Notes: generated by a model from the letters alone, not told the origin. A stretch of DNA of 64,000 nucleotides from Ignavibacteriota bacterium (GCA_019637995.1 JAHBUQ010000001.1:248001-312000); one strand, 5' to 3'; positions 1-10,866 are shown, counted from the stretch's first letter. Translations and numbers: made by a program.

Positions 1-1198
1 TGATTTACTTGAAAATTACGACTACTCCATAAAATATTTAAATGAAGCTTTAGAAATATTTAAGGCTAATGATACGAAAAAGCATTTATTAGATGCCTAT
101 CAGGTTTTACACAATTTATATGCTGCAAAAGGTGATTATAAGAGTTCTTATGAAAGTTTGTCCATTTACCATAATCTTAAGGATAGCATTTTCAACGAAA
201 ATAATCAAAGAATGATTAACGAGCTAAATGCTAATTATGATTTATCATCGAAAGAAATTGAGAATCAAAACCTTAGAATTCAGTCAGATCGTCAGCAATA
301 CTACATTATTATAGCTATATTAATAGTAGTGCTGATTGGATCATTAGCTGTGCTTTATTTTATAAAGAACAGAACGATGAAAAAAATCAATAAATTATTA
401 GAAGATAACAAAAACAAGATAGAAAGTCAGAATGCAAAGCTGGAAATTTTGAATAATGAATTAACTACAGCTAATTATCATTTAAAAGAATTAAATGACA
501 CAAAAGATAAGTACTTTTCGATAATATCGCATGACCTGAAAGGACCAATATCTTCGCAAAATAATTTGATTGAAATGCTTCTTAACCGTGAGGAAGATTT
601 AACGGTTGAGGAAAAGAAAGAGTATCTTGATTTGGTTTTCGAATCCGCCCAGAATACATATAAATTGTTGGAGAATCTTCTCATTTGGGGTAATTTACAA
701 ATGAAAAGAAATACAGCACATTTTACTAATTTGAATTTACTTAATCTTGTTCAAAATGTATTAGATAATCTCACTTTGCAGATTACTATGAAGAATATTA
801 AATTGAAGATTAGTATTCCTGAAACTGTTTTTATGGTTGCCGATGTTAGTATGATTGCTACAATCTTGAGAAACTTAACTAATAATTCAGTTAAGTTTAC
901 TAATCAGGGAGGTCTGATTGAAATTAGTTACTCGCATTCCGATGGAAATCATTTGATAGTGATTAAAGATTCAGGTATTGGTATGAATAATGATATAATC
1001 GAAAAATTATTTAGAATTGATGCTGAAATATCAAGACCCGGAACAAATAACGAAAAGGGTACAGGCTTGGGACTTATTATATGTAAAGAATTTGTTGAAA
1101 TTCACAATGGTAAAATTTGGGCTGAAAGTACTCCGGCAGTGGGTACCAAGTTTTTTGTCACGATTCCGGATTGCTTAACTCCTGAATTTGAAGCTTAA
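1..1198 (+). CDS. TPR-containing sensor histidine kinase, 5' end outside the window
   Basis: The reading frame is open from base 2, so the gene starts before the window. The first visible residues form helical repeats of TPR type, followed by a coiled coil, one membrane segment near bases 296-370, a second coiled coil, and a kinase core. The H-box reads FSIISHDLKGP (near base 530), the N-box NLTNNSVKFT (near 870), and the glycine boxes DSGIGM and GTGLGL are present. This is the architecture of Bacteroidota TPR histidine kinases, in which periplasmic TPRs are thought to sense a ligand or partner and a cytoplasmic core autophosphorylates on His. No response regulator follows, so its target is unknown. 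A TTG near base 158 is not the start, because the TPR frame continues upstream of it. Confidence 0.85.
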   Translation, partial: DLLENYDYSIKYLNEALEIFKANDTKKHLLDAYQVLHNLYAAKGDYKSSYESLSIYHNLKDSIFNENNQRMINELNANYDLSSKEIENQNLRIQSDRQQYYIIIAILIVVLIGSLAVLYFIKNRTMKKINKLLEDNKNKIESQNAKLEILNNELTTANYHLKELNDTKDKYFSIISHDLKGPISSQNNLIEMLLNREEDLTVEEKKEYLDLVFESAQNTYKLLENLLIWGNLQMKRNTAHFTNLNLLNLVQNVLDNLTLQITMKNIKLKISIPETVFMVADVSMIATILRNLTNNSVKFTNQGGLIEISYSHSDGNHLIVIKDSGIGMNNDIIEKLFRIDAEISRPGTNNEKGTGLGLIICKEFVEIHNGKIWAESTPAVGTKFFVTIPDCLTPEFEA

Positions 1199-1212
1199 TT
1201 TGTTTGCTGGTA

Positions 1213-2241
1213 ATGAATAAGCAATTCTCAAAATATGAACTACTTACGATAATAATCATACTTCCGGTAATTATGACCGTAATTACACATTTTGGTTATA
1301 TATCAGGTTATACTGAAGGAGTTTTCAGTAAGGATACTTTCATAAGCCAGTATGACAAGGGAATTTATAAATACAGAATTCTTAGTAGTAGTTTAATACT
1401 TGAAACTGATAAGATTTTAACAAATTATACAAATCTGAATTCTATGGATAATATGCTTACCCGCATAGTAAAATTCATGGATGATAGCGGAGAACTCAGC
1501 TTTTACTTTTCATACTTTGCTGTCAATACAGTATTTTCTATTCTCTCGGCTCTTTTTTTCTATCTTATTTTATTTAATTTATTTGATAGAAAGATTTCCT
1601 CAAAATTATATTTATTACTTATTTCGTATATTTTGATACTGCCGATATTTCATTACGTATTAGTTCCGTATGACTATAGCGCCTATTTTTTCAATAATTT
1701 GATAATATATTTATTTCTAATAAATGAAAAAAGTACAAAAACGTATTTGACTATTTTGATAATGTTTTCAATATTGATTGCTACATTGAACCGCGAGACT
1801 TCCGCTTTGGTGATATCATTTATGATTGCATATTATTTTTACAGAAGCGAGAAACTATCTTTAATTTTTCAAAAAATATTATTACCATCACTAGCATTTA
1901 TTGCTACATATTTTGGACTGAGATTTTTCTTGGGTTTTGAAAGTGGTATCTTTCAAAATTTCAGATTAATTGAAAATTTTATCTCCCCATTGAATTTATT
2001 TGGTATTTTCACCGGATTATTTTTCATATCACTATTATACCGAATATCTGAAGCAATATCCAGAAAAGCAATAATTACATTTTTAGTTGTGTCATTACCG
2101 TATATAGCTATAGTATTTTTTAGTGGTGTAACTTACGAAATACGACTTTGGGCTCCAATGCTTTTGAATATTTCCATCCTGACAATTATTGGATACTCTA
2201 AAAGTAATGTGAGTATTGTTGATTGTAAACAAACAGTATAA
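1213..2241 (+). CDS. Polytopic membrane protein, possibly GT-C-like
   Basis: The 342-residue product is strongly hydrophobic with about eight to ten membrane segments. An early non-membrane loop (about residues 30-95) is followed by a segment with NRETSA near residue 193; a similar Asn-Arg-Glu-Thr patch occurs in uncharacterised membrane proteins resembling GT-C glycosyltransferases. I do not recognise a specific family. I chose the ATG at 1213 over a TTG at 1204 because it lies 14 bases after the kinase stop and gives a normal Lys-containing N-terminus. It may be translated with the preceding kinase gene. Function as a glycosyltransferase or polymer synthesis protein is a guess. Confidence 0.6.
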   Translation: MNKQFSKYELLTIIIILPVIMTVITHFGYISGYTEGVFSKDTFISQYDKGIYKYRILSSSLILETDKILTNYTNLNSMDNMLTRIVKFMDDSGELSFYFSYFAVNTVFSILSALFFYLILFNLFDRKISSKLYLLLISYILILPIFHYVLVPYDYSAYFFNNLIIYLFLINEKSTKTYLTILIMFSILIATLNRETSALVISFMIAYYFYRSEKLSLIFQKILLPSLAFIATYFGLRFFLGFESGIFQNFRLIENFISPLNLFGIFTGLFFISLLYRISEAISRKAIITFLVVSLPYIAIVFFSGVTYEIRLWAPMLLNISILTIIGYSKSNVSIVDCKQTV

Positions 2242-2449
2242 TTTTTTTCAGTTTTGTAAATCAACTAAACTATTTGAGTCGTAAATATGCAAACTTCTTC
2301 AAAAAATTTACTCAGGATCCGGTTCATTTTTTTCATAAACAAGATGCTGAAAGATATGAAATTCCACCATAAACCAACGAATATAAAAAAATACTGAAAA
2401 AGTTTGTAAAATAAGGGAATTAATTAATACTTTATATCAATATTTTACA

Positions 2450-2457
2450 TATTTTTG
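2450..2457 (+). promoter_or_regulatory. Candidate -7 element upstream of metG
   Basis: TATTTTTG matches the Bacteroidota -7 consensus TAnnTTTG and lies 39 bases before the metG ATG. No good TTG is seen about 20 bases further upstream, so this is weak. Confidence 0.3.
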
Positions 2458-2496
2458 AAGTTTGTATTTTTTGTAATAAAACATATTTAATTTTAA

Positions 2497-4656
2497 ATGA
2501 AAAAACGTACTCTAATTACTTCAGCATTACCTTATGCAAATGGTTACATACACCTTGGGCATGCCGCAGGAGCATATCTTCCGGCTGATATTTTTGCCCG
2601 ATTTCAAAGAATTTCAGGAAATGAAGTGCTATACGTTTGTGGCTCTGATGAGCACGGAGTAGCAATTACAATATCAGCTGAGAAAGAAAAAGTTTCGCCT
2701 CAGTCAATAGTTGATAAATACCATAATGCTAATAAAGATGCTTTTAATAAATTTTCGATGTCATTTGATATATACTCCCGTACATCACTACCGGAACATC
2801 ATCAAACAGCGAGAGAATTTTTTGAAGATTTCCTCAAAAAAGGATTTCTAAAGGAAAAAGAGGAAGAGCAGTTCTATGATTCTTCTGCGGGTATGTTCCT
2901 GCCGGACAGGTATGTTGAAGGTGAATGTCCAAACTGCGGATATGATCGTGCTCGTGGCGACCAGTGTGACAGCTGTGGGGCATACTACAACCAACTCGAA
3001 CTAAAAAATCCTGTATCAATTGTTTCCGGCAAAAAACCAGAAGTCAGAAAAACTTCTCACTGGTACTATGAGTTCAATAAATTTCAGGAATTTTTGGAAA
3101 ACTACATTGAGGGCAAAAAAGGTAAATGGAAAGATAATGTCATAAACCAAACAATGAGCTGGCTGAAAGCCGGACTCAATGAGCGTGCCATAACAAGAGA
3201 TATGTCGTGGGGTGTAAATCTCGAAGGCATAGAAGGACTGTCAAAAGAGAAAACCGCCGGAAAAGTATTATATGTTTGGTTCGATGCTGTTTTTGGATAT
3301 ATTTCAGCATCAAAAATCTGGTCTGAAACTCATAAGCAGGACTGGAAAAGATGGTGGTGCAGTGAGGATACGAGATATATTGCTTTCATAGGTAAGGATA
3401 ATATTGTTTTTCACACATTAATATTTCCTGCTTATCTTCATGCTAAGGGTGACTATATATTACCTGATAATGTTCCGGCTAATGAGTTCTTGAATTTGGA
3501 GGGAGAAAAATTCTCCAAATCAAGAAATTGGTCAATTGATTTAAAAGATTTCTTTAATGATTTTCCTGAGACTCAATATACCGATTCACTTCGATATACT
3601 TTGGCTATGAATCTGCCTGAAACAAAAGATGCGGATTTCACGTGGAAAGATTTTCAAGCAAGAAATAATAACGAATTAGCTGCAATTTTAGGTAATTTTG
3701 TTAACAGGGCATTACAATTTATTTTCAAGAATTTTGAAGGAAAAGTACCTGTTCTTAGCTCAGATTTTTCTGATTTGCCAACTGACTGGGGCAAACTTGC
3801 TATTGGCAGTGATGATGAATTCAAAGAAAGATTTATCGAAAAATATTCAAAAAATGATTTTGATGTTATTAATGCGTTGATTACAGGGATTAAATCTTCT
3901 TCAGAATTATTTGAGCGTTTCAGATTCAGAGATGCAATCACTGAAATTATGAATGTGGCAAGGGCATCGAATAAATATTTCAATGATGAAGAGCCCTGGA
4001 AGCGAATTAAATCCGACAAAGATTATGCTGCTAAGACTCTCTATGTCTGCGTTCAGCTTGTTCGCAGTCTTGCTGTGCTTGTTGCTCCAATTATTCCAAA
4101 TTCCTCAACAAAAATTGCTGAAACATTGAATATCTCGATTTATTCAGGTGCTCCATCAGAAGATTCTATTAATACAACTAATCTCTGGGATTCAGCGAGT
4201 CTGCCTTTGGTTGAGCAAGGCTCTGATTTAAATACCCCTGCAATATTATTTACAAGAATTGAAGATGATGTTATATCTGCTCAGATTGCTAAACTTGGTG
4301 ATAAAATTTCCAATTCAACTATAGCACCCGAGCCACTTATTGATATTACAGATTTTCAGAAAATCAAGCTCAAAACAGCTAAAATCATATCTGCAGAAAA
4401 ACTCAAAAAATCAAAAAAATTATTGAAATTGATTGTTGATTTGGGTGATTCGCAGCGTCAGATTCTTGCCGGAATTGCTGAGTACTACGAGCCTGAATAT
4501 TTAATTGGTAAAACAGTTGTGGTAGTAGCAAATCTGAAGCCGGCAAAACTAATGGGCGAAGAGTCGCAAGGCATGATGCTTGCAGCAAGTGCAGATAACA
4601 AATTATGCTTCGTTTCACCGGAAATTGAAATTGGTGCCGGTGCTGAAGTTAAGTAA
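2497..4656 (+). CDS. metG: Methionyl-tRNA synthetase with C-terminal tRNA-binding domain
   Basis: Charges tRNA-Met with methionine in the cytoplasm. The class I signature HLGH is at residues 19-22 and the KMSKS-type loop reads KFSKS near residue 338. A zinc knuckle with CxxC pairs (CPNC and CDSC) lies at about 144-162, placing it in the zinc-binding MetG1 class. The last hundred residues (from about 617) form the EMAPII/Trbp111-like tRNA-binding domain, with the typical VANLKPAKLMG segment. Length of 719 residues is normal for a MetRS with this extension. It is the first gene of a compact plus-strand run with FkbM, A2M, RlpA and an M23-like gene, although its product is housekeeping. Confidence 0.97.
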   Translation: MKKRTLITSALPYANGYIHLGHAAGAYLPADIFARFQRISGNEVLYVCGSDEHGVAITISAEKEKVSPQSIVDKYHNANKDAFNKFSMSFDIYSRTSLPEHHQTAREFFEDFLKKGFLKEKEEEQFYDSSAGMFLPDRYVEGECPNCGYDRARGDQCDSCGAYYNQLELKNPVSIVSGKKPEVRKTSHWYYEFNKFQEFLENYIEGKKGKWKDNVINQTMSWLKAGLNERAITRDMSWGVNLEGIEGLSKEKTAGKVLYVWFDAVFGYISASKIWSETHKQDWKRWWCSEDTRYIAFIGKDNIVFHTLIFPAYLHAKGDYILPDNVPANEFLNLEGEKFSKSRNWSIDLKDFFNDFPETQYTDSLRYTLAMNLPETKDADFTWKDFQARNNNELAAILGNFVNRALQFIFKNFEGKVPVLSSDFSDLPTDWGKLAIGSDDEFKERFIEKYSKNDFDVINALITGIKSSSELFERFRFRDAITEIMNVARASNKYFNDEEPWKRIKSDKDYAAKTLYVCVQLVRSLAVLVAPIIPNSSTKIAETLNISIYSGAPSEDSINTTNLWDSASLPLVEQGSDLNTPAILFTRIEDDVISAQIAKLGDKISNSTIAPEPLIDITDFQKIKLKTAKIISAEKLKKSKKLLKLIVDLGDSQRQILAGIAEYYEPEYLIGKTVVVVANLKPAKLMGEESQGMMLAASADNKLCFVSPEIEIGAGAEVK

Positions 4657-4686
4657 AAAATATCAAAAAAAATAATTAAGGTAAAA

Positions 4687-5406
4687 ATGGAATATTTTTC
4701 GCAATCGAATCAGGATAAATTTGTTGATAAGATAATATTCGGAGGAAATAAGACTAATGGGTATTTTCTTGAAATTGGCGCCTATGACGGAATAACTTTC
4801 TCGAATACATATACTTTTGAAAAATACCGTAATTGGAAAGGGATTTGTGTTGAACCAATTCCTACAATTTTTAATAAACTCAGGCAAAATAGAAAATGCG
4901 ATTGTATTCAGGGTTGCATTGCTGAAAAGGAAGGAGTCGTTCAGATTACCCATGTGGATGGTCCTTCTGAAATGCTGACCGGTATTACAAAGAATTATGA
5001 TGCTGCACATTCAGAGAGAATTGAAAATGAAATTAAAGAACGTGGCGGCAAAAAAGTGATTTATGATGTCAAAGCTTATAATCTAACAGATATTTTAATA
5101 AAGAAGATTATCAATCACATTGATTATTGCAGTATTGATGTAGAAGGCAGTGAGTGGGAGGTCTTGAAATCAATTGATTTTGATAAAATTTCATTTTCAT
5201 GTTTTTCAATCGAGAATAATTATGATGATGTTTTAATTGTCAAATTTATGTGTTCCAAAGGATATGAGTTTTTAGGCAAACTGGAAGCCGATGATATTTA
5301 TGTTTCCAAAAAAAATCAGAATATTTTCCGTTTAAAAATGATGTGTAAACTGTATAATTTCAAAAATAAATCAAGAAACATATTGTCAAAATTCTTAAAA
5401 AAATAA
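4687..5406 (+). CDS. FkbM family methyltransferase
   Basis: A 239-residue SAM-dependent methyltransferase of the FkbM type. The SAM-binding start FLEIGAYDGITFSNT sits near residues 23-37 and is followed by an acidic GICVEP strand end; the later IDVEGSEWEVL near 149-159 is the characteristic FkbM motif. Members methylate hydroxyl groups of sugars, polyketides or lipids, often in surface polysaccharide loci. The gene is 30 bases after metG and its stop codon directly abuts the ATG of the A2M gene, so it is probably co-transcribed with envelope genes. The substrate cannot be read from the sequence. Confidence 0.85.
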   Translation: MEYFSQSNQDKFVDKIIFGGNKTNGYFLEIGAYDGITFSNTYTFEKYRNWKGICVEPIPTIFNKLRQNRKCDCIQGCIAEKEGVVQITHVDGPSEMLTGITKNYDAAHSERIENEIKERGGKKVIYDVKAYNLTDILIKKIINHIDYCSIDVEGSEWEVLKSIDFDKISFSCFSIENNYDDVLIVKFMCSKGYEFLGKLEADDIYVSKKNQNIFRLKMMCKLYNFKNKSRNILSKFLKK

Positions 5407-8400
5407 ATGGGGTCTCAAGTGAAAAGGATTGTCATATTTTTCATTATATTAGTATTTACGATATCCTGCAGTAACCAAAATCGGCTTGTGATTGTAAGCA
5501 GCAATATTGGAAATAATAATTATCTGCAGGAATATACTGATATTAAAATTATATTTGATAAAGATGTATGGACAATGGGCAATATGGATTTGTACGGAAA
5601 GAAGTTCATTCAATTTGAGCCTGAACTGTCAGGACATTATATCTGGGATTCTCCGAGAGAGTTGAGATTCGTGCCATATTCAAATTCTTATATGCCCGGA
5701 ATCGAATATACTGCCACTTTGACAAATGAAATTACTCAGAATTCATCCGACATTCTACTACCTTCAAATAGTGTGCTTACCTTCAATACAGGACAAATTG
5801 ATATTGATGAGTTGAGCTATTATTGGGATTTTGAGAGTTTTTCCGGTAATACAATTCTTAATTTAGAACTTAAAATGAATATACCTTTTAAAACTCATAT
5901 TGACTCAGGTCATTTTGAATTTTATGTAAATAGCAAGAGAATTGAGCCTGATATATTACTAATTCATTTAAATAACCTGTTACAAGTCAATTTTTCAGAC
6001 AAAAATTTAACACAAAAAGGTGATATTGATTTAGAAATAAAAGTCAAACAAGGTCTTGCAATTGGCTCTGCAGCTAATGCTGTAAATAAAAGAGAATTTT
6101 CCAGAAAGTTTACTATTACAGGTTCAGATATTTTTGAAGTAACTATGAGTAATGCCGAAACAAATGCTAACGCTTGTTATATTAATTTGAGTTTCAGTCA
6201 AGCCTTAGATATTACAAGTGATTACAGAGCATTTATTAAAACTGAACCTGAAATACCCGGTATAGAGGTTTTTGTAAACAGAAATTTTATGACAATCAGT
6301 GGAGATATAGCTCCCGGAGAGATGTACAAAATTACTTTAAAATCTGATTTACCGAGCAAGTTGGGAAAAAAACTTGAGAAAGAGAAGTCAGAATTCGTAA
6401 AACTTGCAGATTTGATGCCATTTATTGACTTTACTGAAAATGAAGCTATTTATCTCCCAGCAAGTGGTAGCCGAAATGTATCGCTCAATATGCACGGAGT
6501 AAAAGATTTGAGTATGCTGATATTTAAAGTTTATGAAAATAATATTATGAGTGTATTCAATGGTGGAAAAATTTATGACGAATTCTATGACCCAGAAACA
6601 GATGAGTATGACTGGACTTATAAATATAATATACAAAAATACGGAGATTTGGTCACAAGTAAAAAAATTGACCTTGGCAGCTTAAAGCAAAAGAATAACG
6701 CATATATATTAAATATAGATTTTAAAGATTACATCAGCGATAAAGGAATATATATTGTCAGGTTCATTGACAGTACAAACCGAATTTTGCAAACAGAAAG
6801 AATAATTTCCATAAGTGACCTTGGATTAATCGCTAAGACAAATGATAACGACCTGCTCGTTGCTGTTAGTTCTTTTGTAAATGCATCACCTGCTTCCGGT
6901 GCAAAAGTAACACTCATCAGTCTAAATAATCAAATTATGGAGCAGGCAACAACAAATGCTAATGGAGTAGCATTGTTTAATAATCTGCAAAAGCGTTCAA
7001 AAGCAAAAACCCCAAGATTAGTTAGAGTTGAGAGGGGAAATGATATAAATTACCTGTATCTTGATTATCAAACCAAATACGATAATTCTAATTTTGACTT
7101 TCTCAGCGGCTCCTCGCCTGAAGATTATAAAGCTTTCATTTATGGTGACAGAGAACTCTACAGACCCGGCGATACAATGCACATTGCCGGCATATTAAGA
7201 GATCATAATCGCAAAACTGTTAAATCAGTTCCCGTTAAATTGCAGTTAGTAACGCCAATTGGTAAAGTCTTCAAAGAGTTTGTAGCTGAGACTGACGATA
7301 ACGGTGGTTTTAGTTTAGATTATCAGATTTCTCCTTCTACAATTACAGGAACATACAGAATAAGGGCTTTCTTTGCTGGTAATAAACAAATTGGTGAATC
7401 GAAAGTAAGTATTGAGCAGTTCATACCCGAAAAAATAAAATTTAGCCTTAAGACTGATAAAGAACATTACAATACAAATGAGAAAATATCTATTTCATCA
7501 CTTGTTGAGAATTTTTATGGAACTGTTGCTCCTGAAAGACCATTCGAAGTAAGTTTCACAGGCAAGCCTTATGATTTCAAGAACAAGAATTTAAAAGATT
7601 ATAATTTTAAAATTACCAATATTGATGAATTTTACAATGAATTGAATTCTAATGTATTTATCGGTAAATCTGATAAATCAGGCGAAATATATCTTGATTA
7701 TTTGCTTGAAATGCAGAATCTCGGTAATATTAATTTAAATGTTATGATGACTGTATTTGATGAGGGTAATCGCCCCGTCAAAAACTCAAAAATAGTTAAG
7801 ATTAGTACTCAGCCATATTTTCTTGGTATTGGCAAAATGGACAGTTGGCTAAACCCTAATGCAAATTATAAAATTCCTTTGATTGCAGTAAATGATGAAG
7901 GCAAACCCGAAAAACGTGCTCTGGCTGATGTTGTCATAGTGCGTAAAGTATGGAATACTGTATTAAGATATTCGCAATATAATGACCGTTATGTATATGA
8001 AAGTGAAATGAATGAGGAAGTTGTTCTCAGTAGTCAGATTGAAATTAACGGTATGAACGGAGCAGTTAATTTCAAAACTAAAGGTTCTGGCATTTACGAA
8101 ATGCGGGTTTCGCTTCCCGGAGCCGAAACCTATGTTTCTGAACAGTACACTGCTTATGGTTCAGGATTTGTATCATCTGGTGATTTCAAAATAAGCAAAG
8201 ACGGATTTGTTGACATCGAAACTGAACTGGATAAATATAATGTTGGAGACAAAGGAAGAGTGCTCTTCAAAACACCATTCAACGGCAGATTGCTTGTTAC
8301 AATCGAAAGGAACGGAATTCTCGATAATTATACTCTGAATACATCTTCAAGAACCGCAGAGCTATTACTGGATATTAAAGAAAATTATCTTCCTAATATT

Positions 8401-10866
8401 TATATTTCAGCTGTGCTTATGAAACCAATTGTAGATGATGATGTTCCTATTACAGTTGCTTACGGCTATCATTCATTGATGGTTGAAAAGAAATCTGCTT
8501 TACTTCCGATATCAATCACGGCTAATAGCAAAGTTCGTTCAGGTAGCAACCAAAACGTAAAAATTAAAACTTTGCCAAGGAAGAATGTTAATGTAACTAT
8601 TGCGGTTGTGGATGAAGGAATTCATCAGATTAAACGCTCTAAAACTCCAAATCCTTTTAAGTATTTCTACGAGAAAATGGGGCTTGATGTCCTGACTTTT
8701 GATGTTTATAAACTGCTGTTTCCTGAAATAAATGTTGGTAAATTTAGTTTCGGTGGGGGAGACGAAAGTTATGACCTTTCAGAAAGTGATAATCTTGTAC
8801 TGAACAGATTTGCCGATGAAAGAGTTAAACCTGTAGCTTTTTGGAGCGGAATTCTAAAGACTAATGCAGCCGGTGAAGCTGAATATAATTTCAAAATTCC
8901 TGATTTTTCAGGCTCTTTAAGAATTTCGGCAATTGCTTATATTGATGATGCTTTTGGAAGTGCTGATACAAATATGATTGTTGCTGACCCACTGATTATA
9001 AATACCGGACTTCCGCGTTTCTTATCAACAAGTGATGAAACTATTGCAATTGTCAGCATCGCAAATACTACTTCAAGTGAAAAGAATATTAATTACGAAA
9101 TTCAAACAAATAATTTGCTTGAAATTAAGGATAAGAAATCAGGTAGCATTAAGATTAAAGGAAATTCTCAGGGAAGAGTCGAAATTCCAATAAAAGCTAT
9201 GAAAACTGAAGGGCTTGCCGAATTTAATATTACAGCTAAAGGTGGGGGTGAATCAGCTAAACAGACCATAAAATTACCGGTAAGATATCCGGCTGGATAT
9301 ACAAAATATTATGAAAGCGGCAGACTTGATGATAAAGGTGAAGTAAATTTTGATTTTTCTAACAAATTTGCATCAGGCAGCTCCAAAAGTGAAGTCATTA
9401 TGAGTAAACTTCCGGTCGTTGAGTTTTTCAACAGTATGGATTATTTGCTTGAATATCCTCACGGTTGTATGGAGCAGACCATTTCAAAAGCATTTCCATT
9501 GATTTTCTATCCCGATTTGATTAAAGCTTCAAAAGTGCGGGCTGGAAAATCAGGGCTGAAGGATGCAAACAAATTGGTTATCTCGGCTATTGACAGGGCA
9601 ATCATGACCCAGCTTTATGATGGTGGCTGGACAATGTGGGAATCAGGCTATGATGGACATTTATGGACATCTGCTTATGTGACTCATTTCCTGTATGAAG
9701 CCAAAAAGGCAGGCTATACTGTAAGCGAAAAAGTATTTGATAAAGCAATTTCATACCTGAGAGTGAATTCAGTTAATTCAAAAAAAGTTTACAATTATAA
9801 CAGCACAGGACTGCAAAGTAGTCGGATTCAATATTATCCAACTGAAGCAATATACGGTTTGTTTGTACTCAGCTTGTCCGGAAGGCAGGACTACAGCACG
9901 CTCAATTTCTATAAGAATCAATTGTCATTTTTATCAAATGAAGCAAAAGTATTGCTTGCAGGTGCATTCAAAATGGTCGGAGATGAAAGCAGTTACCGCA
10001 ACATTTTGAAAGATTTTTCTGTCGGTACCTCAAATTATTCATCATACCGAAATACATCAATGGGTTCGGTATTGCGTGAAATGGGACTTTCACTCTATAT
10101 CCTGGCAAGTTCTGACGCTAATGACCGTAGAATTCAACCACTTACAAAATCAGTAAGCGAGCTTCTTACAAAATCAGAAAGGATTACAACTCAGGAAGCA
10201 GTATTTGCTCTTCTTGGTATTGGAAAAGTGCTTTCAGGAATTGATACAAACGGTGATTCTGAAGGCATATTAAGCGACGGGAAGAAGGATTTATTGACAT
10301 TCAAAGGCAATACAGATGATTTTGCATCGGAAGTAATCAGAACCGATAAATTTAAAATAAAATCTACTTCAGATAAATTGTATTATTTTGTTAATTCTGC
10401 CGGTATGCCAAAAGATGGCAAAATCGAAACAAAAAATAGTAATATAAAACTTAGCAGAACTTATTTCTCAAGGCAGGGTTATGAAATGAAAGGCAATAAA
10501 TTCATTGCCGGAGATATTGTAATTGTCAAATTGTCAATTTCTGGTCTTGAGAGCAACTTCAAAGCCGATAATATGGTGATATCAGATTTACTCCCGGCAG
10601 GATTTGAAGTGGATAATCCAAGATTGCTTGATTTTGATAAATATTCTTGGATTAAATATCAGACAATTCCAACCCATTATGATTATCGGGATGACAGAGT
10701 GAATATATATTTCGATTTTGATAAATCAGCTGAGTTTTATTACACAATGCGAGCAGTATCACCGGGTAAGTTTTCGATGGGTTCGGCTTCTGCTGATGCT
10801 ATGTACTCCGGTGATGTATTTTCTATTACAGGTGGCGGCATTGTCGAAATTAATAATCGTAAGTAA
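5407..10866 (+). CDS. Bacterial alpha-2-macroglobulin family lipoprotein
   Basis: This 1819-residue protein starts with a lipoprotein signal (hydrophobic 7-19, lipobox ending at Cys21) and is expected to be anchored in the periplasm or outer membrane. Several macroglobulin-like beta domains fill the first 900 residues, including the MG2-type stretch with YRPGDT near residue 591. The thioester motif CMEQ is at residues 1354-1357, fitting the CxEQ needed for an internal Cys-Gln thioester, followed by the alpha-helical thioester domain and a C-terminal receptor-like beta domain. Family members trap proteases that attack the periplasm. The usual partner, penicillin-binding protein 1C, is absent; RlpA and an M23-like gene follow instead. 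A GTG at 5419 is an alternative start. Confidence 0.9.
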   Translation: MGSQVKRIVIFFIILVFTISCSNQNRLVIVSSNIGNNNYLQEYTDIKIIFDKDVWTMGNMDLYGKKFIQFEPELSGHYIWDSPRELRFVPYSNSYMPGIEYTATLTNEITQNSSDILLPSNSVLTFNTGQIDIDELSYYWDFESFSGNTILNLELKMNIPFKTHIDSGHFEFYVNSKRIEPDILLIHLNNLLQVNFSDKNLTQKGDIDLEIKVKQGLAIGSAANAVNKREFSRKFTITGSDIFEVTMSNAETNANACYINLSFSQALDITSDYRAFIKTEPEIPGIEVFVNRNFMTISGDIAPGEMYKITLKSDLPSKLGKKLEKEKSEFVKLADLMPFIDFTENEAIYLPASGSRNVSLNMHGVKDLSMLIFKVYENNIMSVFNGGKIYDEFYDPETDEYDWTYKYNIQKYGDLVTSKKIDLGSLKQKNNAYILNIDFKDYISDKGIYIVRFIDSTNRILQTERIISISDLGLIAKTNDNDLLVAVSSFVNASPASGAKVTLISLNNQIMEQATTNANGVALFNNLQKRSKAKTPRLVRVERGNDINYLYLDYQTKYDNSNFDFLSGSSPEDYKAFIYGDRELYRPGDTMHIAGILRDHNRKTVKSVPVKLQLVTPIGKVFKEFVAETDDNGGFSLDYQISPSTITGTYRIRAFFAGNKQIGESKVSIEQFIPEKIKFSLKTDKEHYNTNEKISISSLVENFYGTVAPERPFEVSFTGKPYDFKNKNLKDYNFKITNIDEFYNELNSNVFIGKSDKSGEIYLDYLLEMQNLGNINLNVMMTVFDEGNRPVKNSKIVKISTQPYFLGIGKMDSWLNPNANYKIPLIAVNDEGKPEKRALADVVIVRKVWNTVLRYSQYNDRYVYESEMNEEVVLSSQIEINGMNGAVNFKTKGSGIYEMRVSLPGAETYVSEQYTAYGSGFVSSGDFKISKDGFVDIETELDKYNVGDKGRVLFKTPFNGRLLVTIERNGILDNYTLNTSSRTAELLLDIKENYLPNIYISAVLMKPIVDDDVPITVAYGYHSLMVEKKSALLPISITANSKVRSGSNQNVKIKTLPRKNVNVTIAVVDEGIHQIKRSKTPNPFKYFYEKMGLDVLTFDVYKLLFPEINVGKFSFGGGDESYDLSESDNLVLNRFADERVKPVAFWSGILKTNAAGEAEYNFKIPDFSGSLRISAIAYIDDAFGSADTNMIVADPLIINTGLPRFLSTSDETIAIVSIANTTSSEKNINYEIQTNNLLEIKDKKSGSIKIKGNSQGRVEIPIKAMKTEGLAEFNITAKGGGESAKQTIKLPVRYPAGYTKYYESGRLDDKGEVNFDFSNKFASGSSKSEVIMSKLPVVEFFNSMDYLLEYPHGCMEQTISKAFPLIFYPDLIKASKVRAGKSGLKDANKLVISAIDRAIMTQLYDGGWTMWESGYDGHLWTSAYVTHFLYEAKKAGYTVSEKVFDKAISYLRVNSVNSKKVYNYNSTGLQSSRIQYYPTEAIYGLFVLSLSGRQDYSTLNFYKNQLSFLSNEAKVLLAGAFKMVGDESSYRNILKDFSVGTSNYSSYRNTSMGSVLREMGLSLYILASSDANDRRIQPLTKSVSELLTKSERITTQEAVFALLGIGKVLSGIDTNGDSEGILSDGKKDLLTFKGNTDDFASEVIRTDKFKIKSTSDKLYYFVNSAGMPKDGKIETKNSNIKLSRTYFSRQGYEMKGNKFIAGDIVIVKLSISGLESNFKADNMVISDLLPAGFEVDNPRLLDFDKYSWIKYQTIPTHYDYRDDRVNIYFDFDKSAEFYYTMRAVSPGKFSMGSASADAMYSGDVFSITGGGIVEINNRK

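Noticed and set aside
158..1198. TTG at 158 as start of the histidine kinase
   Set aside because: The frame upstream is open to base 2 and encodes further TPR residues, so the gene begins before the window.
2834..3019. Minus-strand open frame inside metG
   Set aside because: It lies fully inside a clear plus-strand gene and has no recognisable product.
3654..4019. 121-residue minus-strand frame in metG
   Set aside because: Shadow of the metG reading frame; Leu/Ser-rich translation with no domain.
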